The position numbers and the translations under genes are program-made. This document shows positions 9,357 to 18,230 of a stretch of 64,000 nt of DNA, piece by piece. The DNA is from JAHEDT01 sp963825615. GTDB lineage: Bacteria > Desulfobacterota > Desulfuromonadia > Desulfuromonadales > BM103. The DNA lies in the NCBI GenBank assembly GCA_963825615.1, contig CAWGTV010000003.1:62001-126000 (forward strand), written 5' to 3'. Under the pieces are notes generated by a model that saw only the letters and a list, made by a program, of their open reading frames with translations, did no database searches and was not told the DNA's origin. The first letter of the stretch is position 1, and each line of letters starts with the position of its first letter.

Positions 9357-10592
9357 TCACGTGGGTATTGACCCAGAGAGCAGAGCCTCTAAACCTACAA
9401 GGCGATTGTCCCAACAATATCCTTTTTCAACAGCTTTACGAGCATGAGACCCCAGTTCTTTTCGAACCCCTTCGTTATTCAGCAAGCTAGCTGCAGCTTC
9501 TGCAAATAACTGTGGCTCTGCTTTGGCAACCCGGAGGTCCAGTTCGGGGTTAGCCTCAATCCCCTCGAAGGCCAAAGGAGTGGCCAGGACCGCTTTACCC
9601 ATCGCCATAGCTTCTAGAACCTTGTTTTGAATCCCTCTTGCAATTCGGATGGGTGCAACCGAAAGGTCAGCGTCCCAAACAAATGGACGAACATCATCAA
9701 CTCTACCCGTTATGATCACGCCTGGGATACTCCCAAGGGCCCGAACTTCTTCACAAGGCTCACTTCCGACAATAACGAAATCAACATCACCGCTCAATTG
9801 GCGCACCAAGGGCAACACCTCCTTGGCAAACCAGCAAACAGCATCTACATTTGGCAAATAATCCATGGCCCCGCAGAAAACCATCCGTCGCCTGTCGGGC
9901 ATAGACGAATCTGTTAACGGTGAAAAATAATCAAGGTCCACACCGTTGGCAATACTATGAATTTTGCTTGATTGTTCTGTTCGTCTCCGCAACAGTTTCG
10001 CCTCTTCTTCTGAAACGAGGATCGTAGCGTCAAATCGCTTAACTAGATCCAGTTCGTAGGATTGCAGTAACCGACTTTCCAATTGATAAACCCATTTCAA
10101 CGGATGTCGTGATCTTTGAGCATACTGATGCCACTTGTCTGAATCGATATCCACCAAATCCATAATCAACCGCGGCCTAGGTGAACTTTTAAAGATATCA
10201 AGAGAACTGCGGGACAGATACTCGGCCATGGGGCTGCAAAAACAAAGTATCCCATTAATGTTTTCTTTTTTTAAAATCTTGTCTACTGCTCGCTGCAAGT
10301 GCTTTCGATAAAAATAGCCAGTGCTTAAGGGGCGGCCCTGGAGAGCACTTAGCAAACTCATTACCTTCTGCAAACGGGGATTGATCGCCTCAAGTGTTAC
10401 CGAAACACAATATTCTTCCAAGACAGACGTGTAACCGAGGTCAGCAACGGAATCGATTAAAGAACACAAATGAATCCTCCACCCCTTGGACGCGAGGAAC
10501 TTCAACATGTTGAACGAACGGATTTTGTCCCCTTTATTGGGAGGATAGGGAATCCGGTGCACCAACATGAGCAAGTCGTTTTGGGGTTCCAT
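9357..10592 (-). CDS. Glycosyltransferase (TIGR03087-like, XrtA-associated)
   Basis: A 411-residue GT-B glycosyltransferase. The N-terminal signature LMLVHRIPYPPNKGDKIRSF is diagnostic of the XrtA/PEP-CTERM-associated TIGR03087 family. The C-terminal half holds a GT4/GT1 nucleotide-sugar domain with FVIVGSEPCEEVRAL and APIRIARGIQNKVLEAMAMG. It acts at the cytoplasmic face during assembly of the repeat unit. In related clusters the exosortase gene commonly lies near this gene, but the 303 bp between it and the upstream deacetylase contain no coding sequence I can recognise. Confidence 0.87.
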   Translation of the reverse strand: MEPQNDLLMLVHRIPYPPNKGDKIRSFNMLKFLASKGWRIHLCSLIDSVADLGYTSVLEEYCVSVTLEAINPRLQKVMSLLSALQGRPLSTGYFYRKHLQRAVDKILKKENINGILCFCSPMAEYLSRSSLDIFKSSPRPRLIMDLVDIDSDKWHQYAQRSRHPLKWVYQLESRLLQSYELDLVKRFDATILVSEEEAKLLRRRTEQSSKIHSIANGVDLDYFSPLTDSSMPDRRRMVFCGAMDYLPNVDAVCWFAKEVLPLVRQLSGDVDFVIVGSEPCEEVRALGSIPGVIITGRVDDVRPFVWDADLSVAPIRIARGIQNKVLEAMAMGKAVLATPLAFEGIEANPELDLRVAKAEPQLFAEAAASLLNNEGVRKELGSHARKAVEKGYCWDNRLVGLEALLSGSIPT

Positions 10593-10895
10593 CTCAGAGG
10601 ACGCCTTAGTTTGTTATGAGACATTCGAGTTGTTGTGGAAATTTTTCTTAAAGATTATACATATGGAAGAGTGCCCCACCGTAAATACCTTCAATATTTT
10701 TCCAATACAATAATACCTGTTGCAATCTTCACCTGTCTTGAACCCAGTTCGCGCAGGTTGCCTCGGGGTGATTCTGATTACTTAAAAAGTTCTAAATACA
10801 GTCGATGTTCAATCATAAAACATATATTCTCCTGAAAAGAGCAGGAGGATTCATTGAGTTCTAACAGCATTGTGAGGTAGATGAAGGATAAATGC
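10593..10895. other. Intergenic gap in the EPS cluster
   Basis: A 303-bp AT-rich gap with no credible gene on either strand. The only structure seen is a 6-bp stem (CTCCTG / CAGGAG, 10829-10847) just downstream of the deacetylase stop. It has a short loop but no strong T tract, so a terminator role is doubtful. A promoter for the downstream glycosyltransferase could lie here but was not resolved. Confidence 0.4.
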
Positions 10896-11840
10896 CTAAC
10901 GTTCTCTAGCTACAAGCAAACTCTCTCTATGCAAAGGCTCCGACCAGTTTTTTTCGACGTTTTTGGCTATAGGCAGAAAATCTCTAATTGGTGCAAATTT
11001 AAAATCCCTCAACAACCGTCGTAAGCGCTTTTCGGTTGAATCGAGATTTAGGTAATGTCGTATTCGACTTTTCCAGCTAGCGCCATCAATCCGAGGCTGT
11101 TCTGGGTCAATTTCCCAAGGGTGAAGATAAAAGAGGAATGCTTGTTTTTCAGTTTGGTTGATCCGATTAAAAGCCCAACGGGACACCGGATAAGGAAACA
11201 GTCTGAAATACCCTCCCCCAGATACCGGGATGTTATTTCCCGCCAAGCGCAACGTAGTTATCGGCATTTCAAGCAAATGGCATAACTGACTTGACTCAGG
11301 ACCCGGCGCCCATTCACCAGTCGGCTGTCGTTGAAGGTAAAAAGGGAAACGCGGCCAGTCTGCAATCCCATAAAAATCATGTTTGACCGGAAAAACACTG
11401 GAGTCATAAAAATAGCCGGCTTCCAATAGTGTTTCGAAAGCCCAAAGCGTTTGCTTAGATATGGAATAACTCGGGGCACGGTAGCCAAGGACAGCGACAC
11501 CGCCTAAGTCTTCGAGGAGTTTCTTGCTAGAAGTAATATCAACTCGAAATTCATCTTGATTCTGCGTGTTGACACGACGGTGATTGAATCCATGAGAAGC
11601 CAGTTCATGGCCTCGCTCAACAATTTTTTTCACTAGGAAGGGGTATCTTTGTGCGACCCAACCAAGAACAAAAAATGTGGCTTTTACTTCACACTCGTCC
11701 AAGATGTCGAGAATTCGCAAAGTATTCGGCTCGACACGACATGAAAATGTGCTCCATTGGTCTTGCGAAATTATTTTTTCAAAAGCTGAAACATGGAAAT
11801 AATCTTCAACATCGATACTGAGATAATTTGTAATTGGCAT
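10896..11840 (-). CDS. Polysaccharide deacetylase (XrtA-associated)
   Basis: About 314 residues of a NodB-type carbohydrate esterase 4 domain. Motif 1 is YLSIDVEDYFHVSAFE, with the catalytic/metal Asp; motif 2 is ELASHGFNHRRV, with the HxxxH metal ligands; GYRAPSYSI is motif 3. The length and the DVEDYFHV signature fit the XrtA-type deacetylase family (TIGR03006-like). It would remove N- or O-acetyl groups from the exopolysaccharide or its precursor. No signal peptide is visible. The ATG at 11840 is preferred; an in-frame TTG lies four codons upstream. Confidence 0.88.
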   Translation of the reverse strand: MPITNYLSIDVEDYFHVSAFEKIISQDQWSTFSCRVEPNTLRILDILDECEVKATFFVLGWVAQRYPFLVKKIVERGHELASHGFNHRRVNTQNQDEFRVDITSSKKLLEDLGGVAVLGYRAPSYSISKQTLWAFETLLEAGYFYDSSVFPVKHDFYGIADWPRFPFYLQRQPTGEWAPGPESSQLCHLLEMPITTLRLAGNNIPVSGGGYFRLFPYPVSRWAFNRINQTEKQAFLFYLHPWEIDPEQPRIDGASWKSRIRHYLNLDSTEKRLRRLLRDFKFAPIRDFLPIAKNVEKNWSEPLHRESLLVARER

Positions 11841-12083
11841 TGCCTCACTCAATTAACTTGGAAGAAAAAGTTTTTTTATACGTGCTATTTGTAAAACAAC
11901 TAAATTATTTAATCCTATTTTGCCCTCTCCAGCAAAACAGCCATTATTCATGGGAATTGAGTCCCTTGCGGAGGGCTTTACACAAGGGGAAAAACCCAGA
12001 TTCGGAAGCTGTTTAAACGGTTTCAATTGAATCCATAAAATTCTTTGTACATTAAGAGAGTTCCGTTTCTATGCACTTAAATT

Positions 12084-13355
12084 TCAAAATTTAACGTCGT
12101 AACTGAGTAACACGCTGTTGCTTTTATAATCGTTCCCACTCTGATCTGAATCGTTAAAGTTAAAAGCATAACGAATCGATATTGAAGCATGCTCAAATTT
12201 TCTTGTCAGACTCAACCCCGCCCGGTATCGATGAACTTTTTCGTTGTCTGGTTTATAGGTTCGGTGTGAATAATCTGCGAAAAGTTTGGTATATAATTCC
12301 GGGGTCAAATCGTAGCCGACCAGAGTATTGACACCATAAATCTCATCCTCACGATCGACAAACTCGTAGGTGTTTTTGAGGGTGTAGACTCTCAAATCCC
12401 CTGAAATTCGGCTCTCGTAGGAAGCGCCACCAGAAACCTCCCACCACTTGTACCTTCCCTGATCGATTGAAGTATTTACGTCTTTGATGTATGAAGTGAA
12501 AAAACTCAATTTCTCAGGTTGACTGTATTTCAAAATCACTCGAGCAAGGGTGTCGTTCAGAGTGTCACCGCCATTATCCACGTACGTAATAGCTTTACCG
12601 GCTTTTGCTTCTAAGGACCAATAAGTAATAGGGACCCAAACAAAACCGGCAAGACTGTGCCACATTTCAGAGTCATCAAAACCATCTGAGTCATGCCAAT
12701 TATAATAAGTCTCGAGTTGCAACTTCAGTTGCTCTGAGTACGCAAAATCCATTTGTAAAATAGCATCTTGATCGACGGTGTTATTAGCCACGGCATCGAG
12801 AGAATCATTATTGGAGGTGTTACTGTACTGAGATGTCGAGAGTTGATAAGCCAACTCTCCTGTAACTTTTGGTGTTAAACGGTACTTATATCTTGGCCTG
12901 ACAAGCCCATTGTATTGCGTAGTCACATTGACGTTATCATTTTCAGTGACATCAGCGCCTCGGTTATCGATCTGCACCCGAGCGATACTACCTTCGAAAG
13001 GGATAGAAAAATTACTTTCTGGCAAAAATTCTCCAGAAATATTGCCGCGATGGATATCTTTGAAATTGTCATCATCTAAAGATGTTTCATTAAGATATTT
13101 CTTGAAGACGAGACTATAATTTAAATCTGTGTGGAGATATTTTCTCTTCATTTTCAACATAATGTTCGGCACGATGATTGTTGACAGGTCGTCAACTTTA
13201 TCCTGATCAGTTAGGTAAATATTGTCATTGTACTCAACCTGTAAAGAGACACCTGGAGTCAATGTGAATTCAGCTCGGGCCTCCCCTTTCATCAAATATC
13301 CAAACATGGCTGTGACGACAAAAAAAACCAAAACCCTAAATTTTAAAAATCGCAT
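12084..13355 (-). CDS. Outer-membrane beta-barrel protein of EPS cluster
   Basis: A 423-residue protein with an N-terminal signal peptide (hydrophobic FRVLVFFVVTAMFGYLM, cleavage near EARA-EFTLTP). Alternating amphipathic strands rich in Tyr, Trp, Ser and Asn follow, and the chain ends in LLSYDVKF with a terminal Phe, as expected for BAM-assembled barrels. It matches the beta-barrel family found in exosortase-A clusters (TIGR03016-like). A role as an outer-membrane channel or anchor for the polymer is inferred. A very good ribosome-binding site, AGGAGGAATTTA, precedes the ATG. It lies 14 bp downstream of the BY-kinase gene. Confidence 0.85.
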   Translation of the reverse strand: MRFLKFRVLVFFVVTAMFGYLMKGEARAEFTLTPGVSLQVEYNDNIYLTDQDKVDDLSTIIVPNIMLKMKRKYLHTDLNYSLVFKKYLNETSLDDDNFKDIHRGNISGEFLPESNFSIPFEGSIARVQIDNRGADVTENDNVNVTTQYNGLVRPRYKYRLTPKVTGELAYQLSTSQYSNTSNNDSLDAVANNTVDQDAILQMDFAYSEQLKLQLETYYNWHDSDGFDDSEMWHSLAGFVWVPITYWSLEAKAGKAITYVDNGGDTLNDTLARVILKYSQPEKLSFFTSYIKDVNTSIDQGRYKWWEVSGGASYESRISGDLRVYTLKNTYEFVDREDEIYGVNTLVGYDLTPELYTKLFADYSHRTYKPDNEKVHRYRAGLSLTRKFEHASISIRYAFNFNDSDQSGNDYKSNSVLLSYDVKF

Positions 13356-13369
13356 TAAATTCCTCCTAT

Positions 13370-14170
13370 TTAACGATAATAACTATCATATCTATGCCCA
13401 ACATCGAATTTTGTGTCATTGCACAATACCCCCAAAACGTGACTATCATGAAGGGACTCCAACCCTTCTTTGACCTGCTTGAGCCTTGAATGGTTTTCAC
13501 GTGTCACGAAAATCGTGCCGTCCAGCAAAGGACCGATAACTCTTGCATCGGCAAAAGGAAGAACAGGGGGCGAGTCGAAGATTACATAGCGATTCGGGTA
13601 ACGTTCTTTAACCTCCTGAACAAATTCTTTCATGCGTTTCGATGAAAGCAGCTTCAATGAATCATTGACCTGCTGGCCAGCCGAGAGGAGGCTCAGTTTC
13701 CCGAGACCTGTTTTCACCAAAACTTTTTCGAAGGGCATATTATCTCGCAAACATTGGACAAAACCAGGCCCAACTGGAAGATCAAAAAATTCATGAATAG
13801 AAGGGCGCCGCAAATCAGCGTCAATAAGCAGTACTGAGTAATCAGTTGTTTGTGCAATTGATATCGCCAGGTTGATAGCTGTCATTGACTTTCCTTCATT
13901 AGGCACAGAACTTGTGACCAACAAGGTATTTTTAAGGGGATCACCGTTAGTAAGACTTAAAATACGGGCTCTGAATTTATTAAATTCTTCGGTGACAATC
14001 CCAAAAGGTTCGTTGACTGTAACCAGAAAGGGGTTGTTTACGTTCAGCGGAACAATAACTTCGTTAACAGAAGGTTTAGAAACGTTTTTTTTAGTCTCTA
14101 CCTCGGGAAGTTTTTGCTTCGTTTGGTTAATTTTTGTAGCCATTTCAATGGCTTTATCGATGCGACTCAT
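13370..14170 (-). CDS. BY-kinase / chain-length-associated ATPase (XrtA type)
   Basis: A 266-residue cytoplasmic tyrosine kinase of the Wzc/CpsD class. The deviant Walker A is VTSSVPNEGKSMTAINLA, Walker A' is VLLIDADLRRPS, and Walker B is YVIFDSPPVLPFADAR. The C-terminus ends in a short Tyr-containing tail (HRYDSYYR), the likely autophosphorylation site. It pairs with the separate Wzz-like transmembrane protein encoded just upstream to control polymer length and export. The separate kinase and co-polymerase arrangement and the location fit the TIGR03018-like family. RBS AAGGGAAGAT precedes the start. Confidence 0.9.
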   Translation of the reverse strand: MSRIDKAIEMATKINQTKQKLPEVETKKNVSKPSVNEVIVPLNVNNPFLVTVNEPFGIVTEEFNKFRARILSLTNGDPLKNTLLVTSSVPNEGKSMTAINLAISIAQTTDYSVLLIDADLRRPSIHEFFDLPVGPGFVQCLRDNMPFEKVLVKTGLGKLSLLSAGQQVNDSLKLLSSKRMKEFVQEVKERYPNRYVIFDSPPVLPFADARVIGPLLDGTIFVTRENHSRLKQVKEGLESLHDSHVLGVLCNDTKFDVGHRYDSYYR

Positions 14171-14300
14171 ATCTTCCCTTAACTCAATAATTGGTTAACT
14201 AATTAGGCTTTATGCTTGACAACATTCGAAGTAAAACAATCCCGTCTATTTGAGCGTAAAGGCGATTCCAGTTGAAAAACCTTTAAGCCCATGTGAGGGG

Positions 14301-15803
14301 CTATGCGAACCGATGCATCATCTCATAAACCAACACTCCCACAACAATTGAAAAGTAAGCAATCGAAGTGCTATAGACAAGGACATCTTTCTTGCGTCTG
14401 TTAGCTATGGTCACTGTTTCATTGATCGTCGGTATAGTCGCCAAAATTGTGTATCCTAAAGATTTAATTTCATCGACGCTGCTGATGGTGCCAACAAAGA
14501 TCTCGATTGCAATGACCAAAACTGCGCCTAATAAAAACCCTGCAATAATCGACATCATGATCATTCTAACCATATTGGGTGACACCGGTACCTGTGGCAA
14601 TATGGCCAAATCGACAATTCGGAAGGTTGTCGTCTTGTCTCCAAGTTCCATCTGTTTTGCAACCTCAGATTGCCCGACACTCGTCAACAACTGTTCATAA
14701 ATCTTGCGACTGCTGTCACGTTCTTGAATCAGTCTATCCAATTCTTTATTGATTTCCGGACTTTCCTGAAGTTGCTGCTCCTTACTCACCTTGATCTTTT
14801 GCAAATGCCTTTTGCGGCCTTCTAAAGAACTGATTTCCGATTCTAGTTCGAAAATATTCTGCTGCACTTCCTGGTAAACAGGGTTAGGCATTGAAGTCCC
14901 CGAACTTTCGAAAGACTCTGTCTTTTCTTCAACATGTGATTGTTTTAAACTTTCTAACTCAGCTTTTAAACGGATGATTTCAGGGTAGTTTTCATTATAA
15001 GTAGATAAGAGTTGACGAATTTTGGCCTCCAGGAAAACGACACGATCAACGTTCCCTTGTTCATTAAAAACATTGACATTCTTGGGGATTGTTTTGAGTT
15101 GCAGAAGCGATTGTCTTTTTCTCGCTTTTTGAGATTCCAGAGTGAGTTCAATGTTCTCGATTTCTCTCTGATATTCTTTGATGTCCGCCAAAACGGAAGT
15201 GTCATCATCTTTTGCAAAGACTCCCTGTTCTTTCCTAAAATTGATGATGGCGTCTTCCGCCTCGTCGAGTTTGCTCTTGAAATGTACCAATTGTTCGTCA
15301 AGGAAACGATTTGCACCAGAAGTTTCATCCCGTTTCCCACCTATATTCTCTTCCACATACAATTTAACAAGGGCATTTACATACTCTTGTGCGAAAACAG
15401 GGTTTATATCCGTAAAAGAAACGATAAAGAGTTCGTTTCCACTCACTCTTATATTAGTTCTTTTGATTAAACCCTGTATAAACGCATTTAACTTTGCATT
15501 AGTGTCTGGCATGTCAAAAGAAGAAACTGTTTTAAGTGCACGCTCAATTAAACCGCGGCTCAATAAAGCATAACGAATCACCTGAACGCGATCGTGCATG
15601 TCAGGTGTAACAGTAAAATTTTTAACGAGGCTTGTTATTACATTTTTCTCTATAAAAACTGTACTTTGTGTTTGGTATTGTTTCGGTATGCGATAACTTG
15701 CCCCTATCAAAATTGTCATTATCAACAAAGAGGCAGAAATAAAGAGATAACGCCTCCTGTGAATGATGTTATAATATTTAAAAAATTGACTGAACTGTTC
15801 CAT
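14301..15803 (-). CDS. Chain-length determinant protein (Wzz/PCP family)
   Basis: A 500-residue polysaccharide co-polymerase. It has an N-terminal transmembrane helix (YLFISASLLIMTILIGASY), a long periplasmic region rich in coiled coil (roughly residues 170-390), a conserved LPQVPVSPNMVRMI segment, and a C-terminal transmembrane helix; a further hydrophobic stretch lies near the end. It resembles the XrtA-cluster chain-length determinant family (TIGR03007-like). It would set polymer length in the inner membrane with the BY-kinase encoded next. The 126 bp between it and the wza-like gene hold no recognised feature. Confidence 0.9.
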   Translation of the reverse strand: MEQFSQFFKYYNIIHRRRYLFISASLLIMTILIGASYRIPKQYQTQSTVFIEKNVITSLVKNFTVTPDMHDRVQVIRYALLSRGLIERALKTVSSFDMPDTNAKLNAFIQGLIKRTNIRVSGNELFIVSFTDINPVFAQEYVNALVKLYVEENIGGKRDETSGANRFLDEQLVHFKSKLDEAEDAIINFRKEQGVFAKDDDTSVLADIKEYQREIENIELTLESQKARKRQSLLQLKTIPKNVNVFNEQGNVDRVVFLEAKIRQLLSTYNENYPEIIRLKAELESLKQSHVEEKTESFESSGTSMPNPVYQEVQQNIFELESEISSLEGRKRHLQKIKVSKEQQLQESPEINKELDRLIQERDSSRKIYEQLLTSVGQSEVAKQMELGDKTTTFRIVDLAILPQVPVSPNMVRMIMMSIIAGFLLGAVLVIAIEIFVGTISSVDEIKSLGYTILATIPTINETVTIANRRKKDVLVYSTSIAYFSIVVGVLVYEMMHRFA

Positions 15804-15929
15804 TAGATTCCACCATGTTTACGTTTGTTTTTTAGAATAAATATCTTTGCCTCAATAACTGAATAACAAGTGTTAGGGTTTTTATCAGAACACACCGGGG
15901 CTACGAGAATATTTCTCCCGGGAAACGGG

Positions 15930-16748
15930 TTAAAAGATGCTTTCGTTAACGGTAACATAATCTCCTGGTTGCAAGAGAATGTTTTGTTGAAGGCCTTTGC
16001 CTTCCAAGAGTTTTTTTACGTTCACTTTTATTTCGACATTCGCCTTGTCTTGGCTTGGATTCTCAGGTTTCCGAATGATGATCACATCACTCTGATCGGC
16101 AAATTCAGTAAAACCACCGGCCTCCAAAATCGCATCAAGCACTTTCAGGCCGTTCGTGAAATAAACATATTTAGGCTCCACGACAGCACCGACGACATAT
16201 ACTTTATTGTCTCTGTAGTGCGGAATAAAAACGACGTCATCCGGCATCAAGCCTATATCTTCAGAGAAATTTCCCTCTACGAAAAGGCTGTAAAACCCTT
16301 CTTTGATTTTATTCCCTCCTCGCATCACGTAGGCTCTGTTCAAATCTGCTTCAGCTAGATTATTGAAACGACAAAGAAAATTAAAAAGTGTTGTCCGGCC
16401 GGCAAGCGCAACAATTTCGGAAGGCACTCCGCCCCCCGCCACATAGATGTTGTTATTCATGATCTTGGCAACAGTCAAAGTCACGATGGGTTGTTTGACT
16501 ACCGACTGCAGGGCTTTTTCTATTTGTCGGGCTAACTGTATTGGCGTCATTCCAGTCGCAACAACATCACCGATGGCTGGCAAAGTGATTTTGCCATCCG
16601 GACGAACGATCACTTCACCACTCAGCGCCGGCTCTTTCCAAACGGAGACACTCAGGGAATCGCCATCTCCGACAACATAATCACTGGCTATTGCCAGGGG
16701 AGATATGAAAAAAAATACCGCGAGAGTCAGGTACAAAACTGTTTTCAT
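15930..16748 (-). CDS. Polysaccharide export protein, Wza-like (copy A)
   Basis: A 272-residue protein with a signal peptide (VLYLTLAVFFFISPLAIAS) and no lipobox cysteine. The polysaccharide-export domain begins at YVVGDGDSLSVSVWKEP (about residues 24-100) and is followed by SLBB-type beta-grasp repeats (NIYVAGGGVPSEIVAL and NKVYVVGAVVEPKYVYF). It forms or contacts the outer-membrane export channel. It matches the TIGR03027-like XrtA family. The protein is identical to copy B (20716-21534); the DNA differs at only two positions in this gene that I found, 15954 and 16248, both synonymous. Confidence 0.9.
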   Translation of the reverse strand: MKTVLYLTLAVFFFISPLAIASDYVVGDGDSLSVSVWKEPALSGEVIVRPDGKITLPAIGDVVATGMTPIQLARQIEKALQSVVKQPIVTLTVAKIMNNNIYVAGGGVPSEIVALAGRTTLFNFLCRFNNLAEADLNRAYVMRGGNKIKEGFYSLFVEGNFSEDIGLMPDDVVFIPHYRDNKVYVVGAVVEPKYVYFTNGLKVLDAILEAGGFTEFADQSDVIIIRKPENPSQDKANVEIKVNVKKLLEGKGLQQNILLQPGDYVTVNESIF

Positions 16749-18094
16749 GTCTTAACGACCTCCCTTACCAAAAAGCACGACCTTGATGGTCTTCATGATT
16801 ACCAATAGCTCCAAACGCAAGGAGAAGTTCTTGATGAAGTACAGATCGTAACGTAATTTCTCAAGAGCATCTTCCTCTGATGCACCATAGGGATACATCA
16901 CTTGCGCCCAACCCGTTATTCCTGGCCTGACTGAATGACGCCTAGAATAATAGGGAACCTTCTTGTTTAATTGTTCAACGAATTCCGGCCGTTCAGGACG
17001 AGGGCCGACAAAACTCATCTCGCCTTTCAAAACGTTAAAGAATTGGGGTATCTCATCGAATCTGGTCTTGCGCAAAACATGACCGACTCGCGTAATTCTG
17101 TTATCATTCACCTTTGCCCATACGGCACCGCTCTCTTTCTCGGCATCCTCTCGCATCGTCCTAAACTTGATGACCTGGAATGGCTCTTCTTTAAAACCAA
17201 CCCGCGTTTGTCGATAAAACACCGGGCCTTTTGATTCCAGCTTGATCGCTAATGCAATCAGAGGGAAAAAGGGTAACAAAATAATGGTTCCAATCAGAGA
17301 ACAAAAGACATCCGCAATCCGTTGCTTGATGAACATCAATTGAGTCACTTGAAAACCTTTACTAAATACAAACCAGCTCGGATTTATGTTTTCAAGCAAG
17401 AGCTTGCCCGTGACTCGCTCATAAAAAGTTTCAGCATCAAGAACTTCAACCCCCCTGAGTTTGCAAGAGAAGAGGTCCCTGACGGGTAATTGTTCACGAC
17501 GTTCCTTGATTACGACGACAATTTTTTTGATGTTATTTTCTTGGACAATTTCATGAAGGAATGCACAGGTCATACGCTTATTGTCACTTTGAATAACGAG
17601 TTGACCTTTGTCTTGATGTATAAATCCGCAGAATTTATATCTATTATCGTCTCTTTTCATAATTTCAGAGAGACTCTCTGCCATTTCCCCAGTACCTAAG
17701 ATTAGCGTATTATGACAAAAGCCAGAAAGATTGTATAACAAGGGGAATCGATAGAACAAAGAAAGCTGAATCAAGCAAAAAAATGCAAGGGACAATCCAA
17801 AAATGAGCGGGTAAAGAGTCACATCTGAAGGACGCAAATAGAGGATAGAAAGGATGACAAATGAAATCAATATCGCAAACAAGAGTCTCAGGAAAGCTTT
17901 TTTGATCCCAACGATTTCATTGTTGCGATATCCATAAAGACGGACAAAATACTTTGCAAAAACCAAAACAATGCCAAATATGGCCACATGGCTTGGATCC
18001 AAAACAGGCAAATAATGTTGCTGCACCACAAAAGCCACAAGTAAGGTGTGGACACCCAAAAATGCCAATACGGCAAGCAGAAAATCAGCCCCCA
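15930..18094. repeat. 2165-bp direct repeat, copy A
   Basis: Nearly identical to 20716-22880 at a constant offset of 4786 bp, so there is no indel. Identity starts exactly at the wza stop codon and ends ten codons inside the transferase gene, at TCAGCCCCCA. I found three single-base differences (15954, 16248, 17043), all synonymous. Confidence 0.95.
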
Positions 18095-18119
18095 TGAAAA
18101 TCATAAATAAATTAGTCAT
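16752..18119 (-). CDS. Undecaprenyl-phosphate sugar-phosphate transferase, EpsB-type (copy A)
   Basis: A 455-residue initiating transferase with hydrophobic segments in its N-terminal third, a central NAD-binding-like CoA domain (TLILGTGEMAESLSEIM), and a C-terminal polyprenyl-phosphate transferase domain (KGPVFYRQTRVGF, KTRFDEIPQFFNVLKGEMS, SVRPGITGWAQV). It loads the first sugar phosphate onto undecaprenyl phosphate, starting exopolysaccharide synthesis. It resembles the TIGR03013-like family. Copy A begins MTNLFMIFMGADFLL, while copy B begins MSNILFILLGADFLL; from residue 11 onward the proteins are identical. RBS GGAGGG lies directly upstream of the ATG. It ends 3 bp before wza. Confidence 0.92.
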   Translation of the reverse strand: MTNLFMIFMGADFLLAVLAFLGVHTLLVAFVVQQHYLPVLDPSHVAIFGIVLVFAKYFVRLYGYRNNEIVGIKKAFLRLLFAILISFVILSILYLRPSDVTLYPLIFGLSLAFFCLIQLSLFYRFPLLYNLSGFCHNTLILGTGEMAESLSEIMKRDDNRYKFCGFIHQDKGQLVIQSDNKRMTCAFLHEIVQENNIKKIVVVIKERREQLPVRDLFSCKLRGVEVLDAETFYERVTGKLLLENINPSWFVFSKGFQVTQLMFIKQRIADVFCSLIGTIILLPFFPLIALAIKLESKGPVFYRQTRVGFKEEPFQVIKFRTMREDAEKESGAVWAKVNDNRITRVGHVLRKTRFDEIPQFFNVLKGEMSFVGPRPERPEFVEQLNKKVPYYSRRHSVRPGITGWAQVMYPYGASEEDALEKLRYDLYFIKNFSLRLELLVIMKTIKVVLFGKGGR

Positions 18120-18230
18120 CCCTCCACCATCACCCTATAAAATGAACAAAAGTAAAATTCCGGCACATGGAATCAACATAATCAAAACGACAAAATATCA
18201 GTTAAATACATTAACAAAAAACCGAAGTTG

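Noticed and set aside
11920..11960. Possible sigma-54 promoter (minus-strand TGGCTGTTTTGC) ahead of the deacetylase gene
   Set aside because: The GG-to-GC spacing is 7 instead of 10 bases, and it lies where other elements cannot be aligned.
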